DNA of 64,000 nucleotides from contig BSYO01000038.1 of NCBI GenBank assembly GCA_033239525.1, positions 4,045,556 to 4,109,555 on the forward strand. The letters run 5' to 3'. How positions within the stretch are numbered: the first letter of the stretch is position 1; the number at the start of each line of letters is the position of its first letter. Below are positions 59,100-64,000 of this stretch, piece after piece. This DNA comes from Nepenthes gracilis. Lineage: Eukaryota; Streptophyta; Magnoliopsida; Caryophyllales; Nepenthaceae. The notes under the pieces are model-generated. The model was given only the letters and a program-made list of their open reading frames with translations. It was not told the origin of the DNA and ran no database searches. The position numbers and the translations under genes are program-made.

Positions 59100-60160
59100 A
59101 AGGATCATTGGTATTACTTCCAGATGTGGGTGGCATTCCAAACTGAGGGACCAATTTGCCGTCCTGGGTACACAGTTTGAACACCCTGTTCTTGAGGATC
59201 ACCGAGACGAGGAACGGTCCTTCCTAATTTGGGGAGTCTTCACCCGCTTATTGTAGTACCGAGCAACACCTGTGGTAGGCCCTGTCCTTAAGCGTGCCAC
59301 GTCACGGGTTTTCGGGTGCAAGTCGAGGTGCTCTCTAACCGTTGGGAGTTGCTGGTGTGGTCAAAGCATTTTATCCGCAGATTGGGCAGCCCAACCTTAA
59401 TGGGGATGACCGCTTCAGCCCCGTAGCATAGACTAAAGGGTGTCTCCCACGTTGGTTCCCACGTCGTCATCCGGTATGACCACAACATGGATGGTAACTC
59501 GTCTATCCAAGAGCCCTCTGTATCTTCAAGCTTAGTATTCAACCGTGCAGCAACGTCAGGTTAGTCACTTTGACTTGGCCATTCGCCTTGGGGTATACCA
59601 TGGACATGTGGACCAATCTGACGTGCAAGCTCGCAGTATTTGGTGAATCACTTGCTGGTGAATTGGGTTCCGTTATCGATCATTATGACCTTAGGAATCC
59701 CAAACCGACAAACAATGCTCTGACAGATAAAATCTGTTGCGTTCTACTCAATTATGCTTGCCAGGGAGTGGCATAGCCCCACTTGGTGAAGTAGTCGATT
59801 CCGATAATGAGAAATTTTCTCTGTCCAAACACTAAGGGATGGGCCCAGGGATATCGAGCCCCCATTGTGCGAATGGCCAGGGTGCCTATAGGCTTTGTAG
59901 CGTCGTGTGTGGCTGGTGGCTTATGAATCCGTGGACTTGGCATCTTGCACCTTTTGACGAAATCTATGGCATCTTACTTCATTGTGGGCCAGTACAGACT
60001 CTATCATATGACCTTGAATGCAAGATTATTCCCTCCGATGTGCGAGTCACATACGTCGAGGTGCACCTCACCTAGCGCATATTCGGCTTCTTCAGGCAAG
60101 AGGCACTTTAGGTAAGGGGTCGAGTATCCTCATCGATATAGTCTCCCATCAATGATTGCA
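59100..60160 (-). pseudogene. Ty3 integrase (decayed)
   Basis: Minus-strand frames show FLIIGIDYFTKW near 59770-59820, then WIDELPSMLWSYRMTT and ETPFSLCYGAEAVIP at 59400-59520, and a GPF-type C-terminal end near 59110-59230. These are the integrase core and C-terminal signatures of plant Ty3 elements. At least three frame breaks are visible. Integrase joins element DNA to host DNA; this copy cannot. Confidence 0.85.
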
Positions 60161-60960
60161 TACTAACCGGCGGTCTCCTTTATGTGCTTGGCATTCCCCA
60201 CGTTCTCTAGCAACATTCTGTCCATCAGGTACTTTTGGTATAGGGTCATCCAATTGTCTCCTTCGGTCACTTGCAACATTTCGTGCTCTAGGTCGTCAAT
60301 GCTGGGTGTGGCTAGGATTTCCTGCATTCTTCTGGCGTACTGCTCCTGAGAACCCATTGCTGCTACCCTGACTAGCTGGTCAACCTTCCAGTTCTCTGTC
60401 CTCAGGATGTGCACTTTCTCGACTTTCTCAAATGCTTGGGCTTGAGCCCTTGCTTTGGCTAGGTACTTGACTAGCTATCGGTTTGACACCTTAAAAGTTT
60501 CATAGAATTGGTTGACTACTAGTTCTGAGTCACTGTAGATGACCAATGCCTTTACTCAGCATTCCTTGGCTAGCCTGAGTCCTGTGATGAGGGTTTCGTA
60601 TTTTGTAATGTTGTTGGTCGCCAAGAATTCGAGCGCCAGTAAGTATTTTATCTCTGATCTATCGTGAGACGTAAGAATGATGTCGGTCCCCTCCCTTCTT
60701 GTGTGGATGAATGTCAACGTGAAGGGTCCATATTAGTGCGTTCGCTATGCTTGCGTCACCAACTTGGTTGGGGCGTCGAGCGCAGGGGTTGTCATTTCGG
60801 TTACGAAGTCTACAAGGGCCTGGCTCTTTAGGGTCTACCGAGGACGAAATTTTACATCGAACTCGCCTAACTATATGGCCCACTTGACCAGGCACCCAGA
60901 TGTCTCTAGTTTCTGAAGGATTCTCTTGAGTGGTTAGTTAGTTAGCACGACGATGCGATG
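60160..60960 (-). pseudogene. Ty3 RNase H region (decayed)
   Basis: The minus strand carries a segment ending LRTENWKVDQLVRVA at about 60370-60410, matching the conserved tail of the RNase H domain in Ty3/Tat elements. Pieces such as 60659-60895 lie upstream in other frames. Many stops are present. Confidence 0.65.
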
Positions 60961-61960
60961 GACCTGGAAATAAGACTGCAACTTTCTTGCAGAGTAGATG
61001 AGGGCCAAAGCTATCCTTTCGATATGGGGGTAGAGAGACTCCATGTCTGTTAGCAGCTTGCTAATGTAGTACATGGGTCATTGCACATCTCCCTATTAAC
61101 GAATAAGGACCAAGTTCAGGGCCGTATCGGACACCACCGAATAAAGGTATAGTCTTCGCCCTCCGAAGGTGAGGTTAGGAGTGGAGGGTTGGAGAGGTAT
61201 TCTTTGAGCTCGTGGAATGCAGACTTGCACTCAGTGGTCCACTAGAATCCCTTTGCCTTCGTCTCCCTCAAGGCCTTGAAGAATGGCAAGTACTTCTCTG
61301 CCGATTTGGCTAAGAACTGCGAAACGGCGACAATCCTACTTGTGAGCTTTTGGACCTCCTTCACGGTCCGCGGTTGGCTTATGTCAAGGATGGCTCTTAT
61401 CTTCTCCAGGTTCGCATTGATGCCGCATTGGAACACTATGAAGTCTAGGAATTTTCTAGATATCACCCCGAATACATACTTGGTTAGGTTGAGCTTCATT
61501 ATGAGCCCAAAGGACCTCAAGGTCTCGGCCAGATCACACACATGGTCATGAGTGGCTCTCCTTTTGACGAGTATGTCGTCTACATGCACCTCAATGTTCT
61601 ATCCAATCTGGGCTTCGAAGATCTTGTTCACCAACCGGTGATAGTTAGAGCCAACGTTCTTTAGACTAAAGAACATAACCTTGTAGCAAGAGGTTCCTTG
61701 GTCGGTCATGAAAGATGTATACTCCTCATCATTTGGGCTCATCCATATTTGGTTGTAGCCTGAGTAGGCATCTATAAAACTTGGGAGCTTGTTCCCAGAC
61801 GCGGAGTCCACTAGTTGATCGATCCTTAGTAGTGGCAAGCTATCCTTTGGGCAAGTTTTGTTCACGTCAGTAAAGTCAATGCAAATTCGCCACTTCCCGT
61901 TTCTCTTCTTTACAAAGACAACGTTCAACAGTCATCAGGGTACTAGACCTTCCTTATAAA
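60960..61960 (-). pseudogene. Ty3 reverse transcriptase (decayed)
   Basis: 61599-61928 reads RICIDFTDVNKTCPKD, then FIDAYSGYNQI. 61242-61589 reads HVDDILVKR (the catalytic motif, with His in place of Tyr), then SRKFLDFIV and the connection segment. These are RT palm and finger motifs in order. The two parts are in different frames, separated near 61590-61600. Confidence 0.9.
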
Positions 61961-62399
61961 TCCCGCGTTGAGTAGTTTCTTTACTTCCTCCTTTATTACG
62001 ATCAGCTTTTCAAGAGAGTGGTTCATGTACTTTTACCACACAGGCTTATGATTGGGATCGAGGCCCAACTTGTGGACCATTACTTCAGTTAGGATCCTGA
62101 GCATGTCGATAGGAGTCCATGCAAAAGCGTCAGAGTTCTGTTTGAGGATGCTTATGAGTTGGTCGTGGACTGACGTCGAAATGGAGTTGTGAATTTGTAT
62201 GCATTTCTTGGGTTTGTTGGGGTCTAAGGGGAACGACTCTGTTTGACTCTCTGGCTAGGCCTATTGTAGCATGGACTCATCATGGAAGTTAAGGTCCTCT
62301 GCTGGCCGACTAAGGGCGGCTAGAGTGACTTGAGATAGGTAACTTGTCTGTCCCATCATCTAGTCGCCAGTGCCTCCTCTATCCCATACAGAGTTGAAA

Positions 62400-62830
62400 A
62401 CTTCAAGTAAGGATCGATGTCAACGTGCCAAAGGTAGTCAGGAATGGTTAGCCCAAAATTGCATTGTAGACCGACAGTAGATCGATGACAAGGATTGTCA
62501 ACGCTCACGTAACCGTATGCGGGTGAGTCCCCATCTTAACTTCATGCTAGATTTCTCCATTTATGGGCACTGGCTCATCATTCAAGCCGTATAGAGGACC
62601 TTCGACTACTCTCATCTGGTTCATTTTTAGTCCAAGTTTAAAAATGCATCGAGATACAATAAATTATAAGAGCTTTCATTATCGATGAAAACTCGTTTTA
62701 ACTGGTAGTCTAATGTACCATTTAAAACGAGGGCATGTACAATGAGAGAGTCGAAATGAGGGAAAGTTACATGAGTCATATTGTCATCACTAAAACTAAT
62801 TATATCAATCCAATCCCTTACCCTCACTCT
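62400..62830 (-). pseudogene. Ty3 retropepsin region (decayed)
   Basis: The frame at 62627-62827 reads VHALVLNGTLDYQLKRVFID followed by NESSYNLLYLDAF, the retropepsin-like active-site surroundings of Tat-type elements. The usual D-x-G-S-S core has changed to D-N-E-S-S, so the glycine is lost. Confidence 0.75.
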
Positions 62831-63534
62831 CTTGCTGCTGGATGCGGCTTTGGGTTGATCCTAGCAGTCGCTTTTGGTCGACCTACTCAAAATCATGCCA
62901 ATGCCATCGATAGCAACACGATTCCTCAGTTGATCCCTGGCCTCATCGTCGAACGCCTCAGGGCCTACTCCGTGCATCTCAGGAACTGTGTGAGGTACCC
63001 CCCAGTGGATCAGGTCTTTAATCTCCTTCTGTAGAGTCCATCAGTCTTTAGTGGTGTGTCCTAGAGACCGGTGAAAATGGAAATATTTTGTTTGATCTCT
63101 GGCCTCTAGCTTCTTCGACACCTTGGGCTACTTTCGGAACTTCTCATCCCGAATCTGTATTAGAATATTTGACCGAGTGTCGATCAGAGGCGTTAGAGCC
63201 AAGGGCCTGAACTCCCTTCAGACACTTGGCTCACATTGTGGCTGCTTATGAGGTTCCCGAGATCAGCCATCATCTCCATTTCTCTTCTTCCCCACTATTG
63301 GACCTTCCGATTGTCGGTCCATGGGTTCAGGATGTTTTTCTTTGTTGGCCTCCTCGGCTGCAATATAGGCCTGAGCGATGGCCTCTACTTCCCAGAAGGT
63401 CTGGGGGCATTAATGCGCCAAGTGCTTGAAGAACTCCCCAACTGTCAGCGTGGAGATGAAGGCGCTCAACTTCATCTTGTCGGAGAGTTAGGGGATTTAG
63501 CGAGCTTTTGTGGTGAAGCGACTTAGGAATCTCT

Positions 63535-64000
63535 TTAAGCTCTCCTCAGGCTTCTGTTGGAGGTGACAAGATGCCAGTGTTGTTTCTCCTCTCTCCTGCT
63601 AGAGGCAAATTGGTAGAAGAAGCAGTCGGCGAGCTCATCGAATAATCGGATGGAGTTGGACCAGATGCCGTAGAACCAGAGCCTGGCGTCCCCTTTGAGC
63701 GTTAGAGGAAAACACTGGTGCATGGTGGCCTTGATAACCCCATGAAAGGATAGTAGCGTCTGAAAGTAGTCTAGGTGGCCTATTGGATCTGTACTTCCGT
63801 TGTATGCGTCCAGTGCTTGCATCTTGAATTTAAGGGAAAGCGGTTGCATCCGGATGTCCATGGCGAATGACAACCTCCTCAAGTTGAGCGCCTGTTGCCC
63901 AGCTTCCCTTTTAAACACGTGCTGCCATATCTTCTCTACCCTCTCTTCTATCTGAGGGATGGATCCACTCCTCTTGGTGTGGATGAAATCTCTAAGCTCG
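63535..64000 (-). pseudogene. Ty3 gag, C-terminal part, continues off the window
   Basis: The frame at 63535-63918 contains PLSLKFKMQALDAYNGSTDP, IGHLDYFQTLL and LTLKGDARLWFY, the retrotransposon gag domain signature. Gag forms the particle shell. The start lies to the right of the window edge. Confidence 0.85.

Larger units (their letters stand above)
52446..64000 (-). mobile_element. Pol-bearing Tat-like Ty3/Gypsy element, decayed, 5' end outside the window
   Basis: The 3' LTR lies at 52446-53396. Reading the minus strand from the right edge come gag (63535-64000), protease (about 62400-62830), RT (about 60960-61960), RNase H (about 60160-60960) and integrase (about 59100-60160). An unusually long stretch follows between integrase and LTR (53397-59100), and it carries plus-strand ORFs. 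The pol domains are spread over several frames with stops, so the copy is inactive. Its LTR ends (TGAT..ATCA) and the polypurine motif GAGGGCTAG resemble those of the neighbouring non-autonomous element. The Tat assignment is inference from the layout, the additional ORFs and the RT-RNase H-integrase order. Confidence 0.88.

Overview
This is nuclear DNA from a flowering plant. The genes have introns with GT..AG borders, one is a miR156-targeted SBP-box gene, and about half of the window is LTR retrotransposon. I cannot name the species. There are no bacterial features. The window holds three host genes: a small SPL transcription factor on the + strand (17668-18082, 2 exons), a mitochondrial basic amino acid carrier of the BAC1 type on the - strand (19714-28573, 8 exons, 304 aa, intact), and a DEG15-type peroxisomal processing protease on the - strand (31149-43547, 14 exons, about 733 aa). 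The protease ends in Ser-Lys-Leu but carries a one-base frameshift in exon 11. I set the exon borders by reading splice sites and checking phase continuity.

Layout from left to right. 1-6390 is a minus-strand Ty1/Copia element. Its integrase is split by a 2.57-kb solo LTR, and only its 5' LTR (5586-6390) lies in the window. 6391-17585 is AT-rich intergenic DNA with a Ty3/Gypsy polyprotein tail (7998-8545) and a minisatellite (about 10985-11400). The SPL gene follows, with a duplicated leader and start region and a miR156-like site 63 bases after its stop. The carrier and the protease come next, in the same orientation. Both have large introns filled with tandem arrays and a shared AT-rich dispersed repeat. 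The protease introns also hold a TRIM-like mini-retrotransposon (36236-37083) and a 2.9-kb solo LTR (37979-40894).

From 43890 to the right end the window is dominated by Tat-like Ty3 elements. 43890-45357 is a solo LTR. 45833-51876 is a complete element with two LTRs and a perfect 5-bp target duplication (ATTTG), but I see no gag-pol in it. 52446 to beyond 64000 is a minus-strand, pol-bearing but decayed element. Between its integrase and its 3' LTR it carries two plus-strand (antisense) gene-like units. Each has its own TATA-like box, and one resembles the plant 'putative gypsy-type transposon' domain. These antisense units, the gag-pol-less partner element, and the protease frameshift are the points most worth following up.

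The two housekeeping genes act in different organelles: the carrier moves basic amino acids across the mitochondrial inner membrane, and the protease matures peroxisomal matrix proteins. I see no sign that they form a functional cluster.
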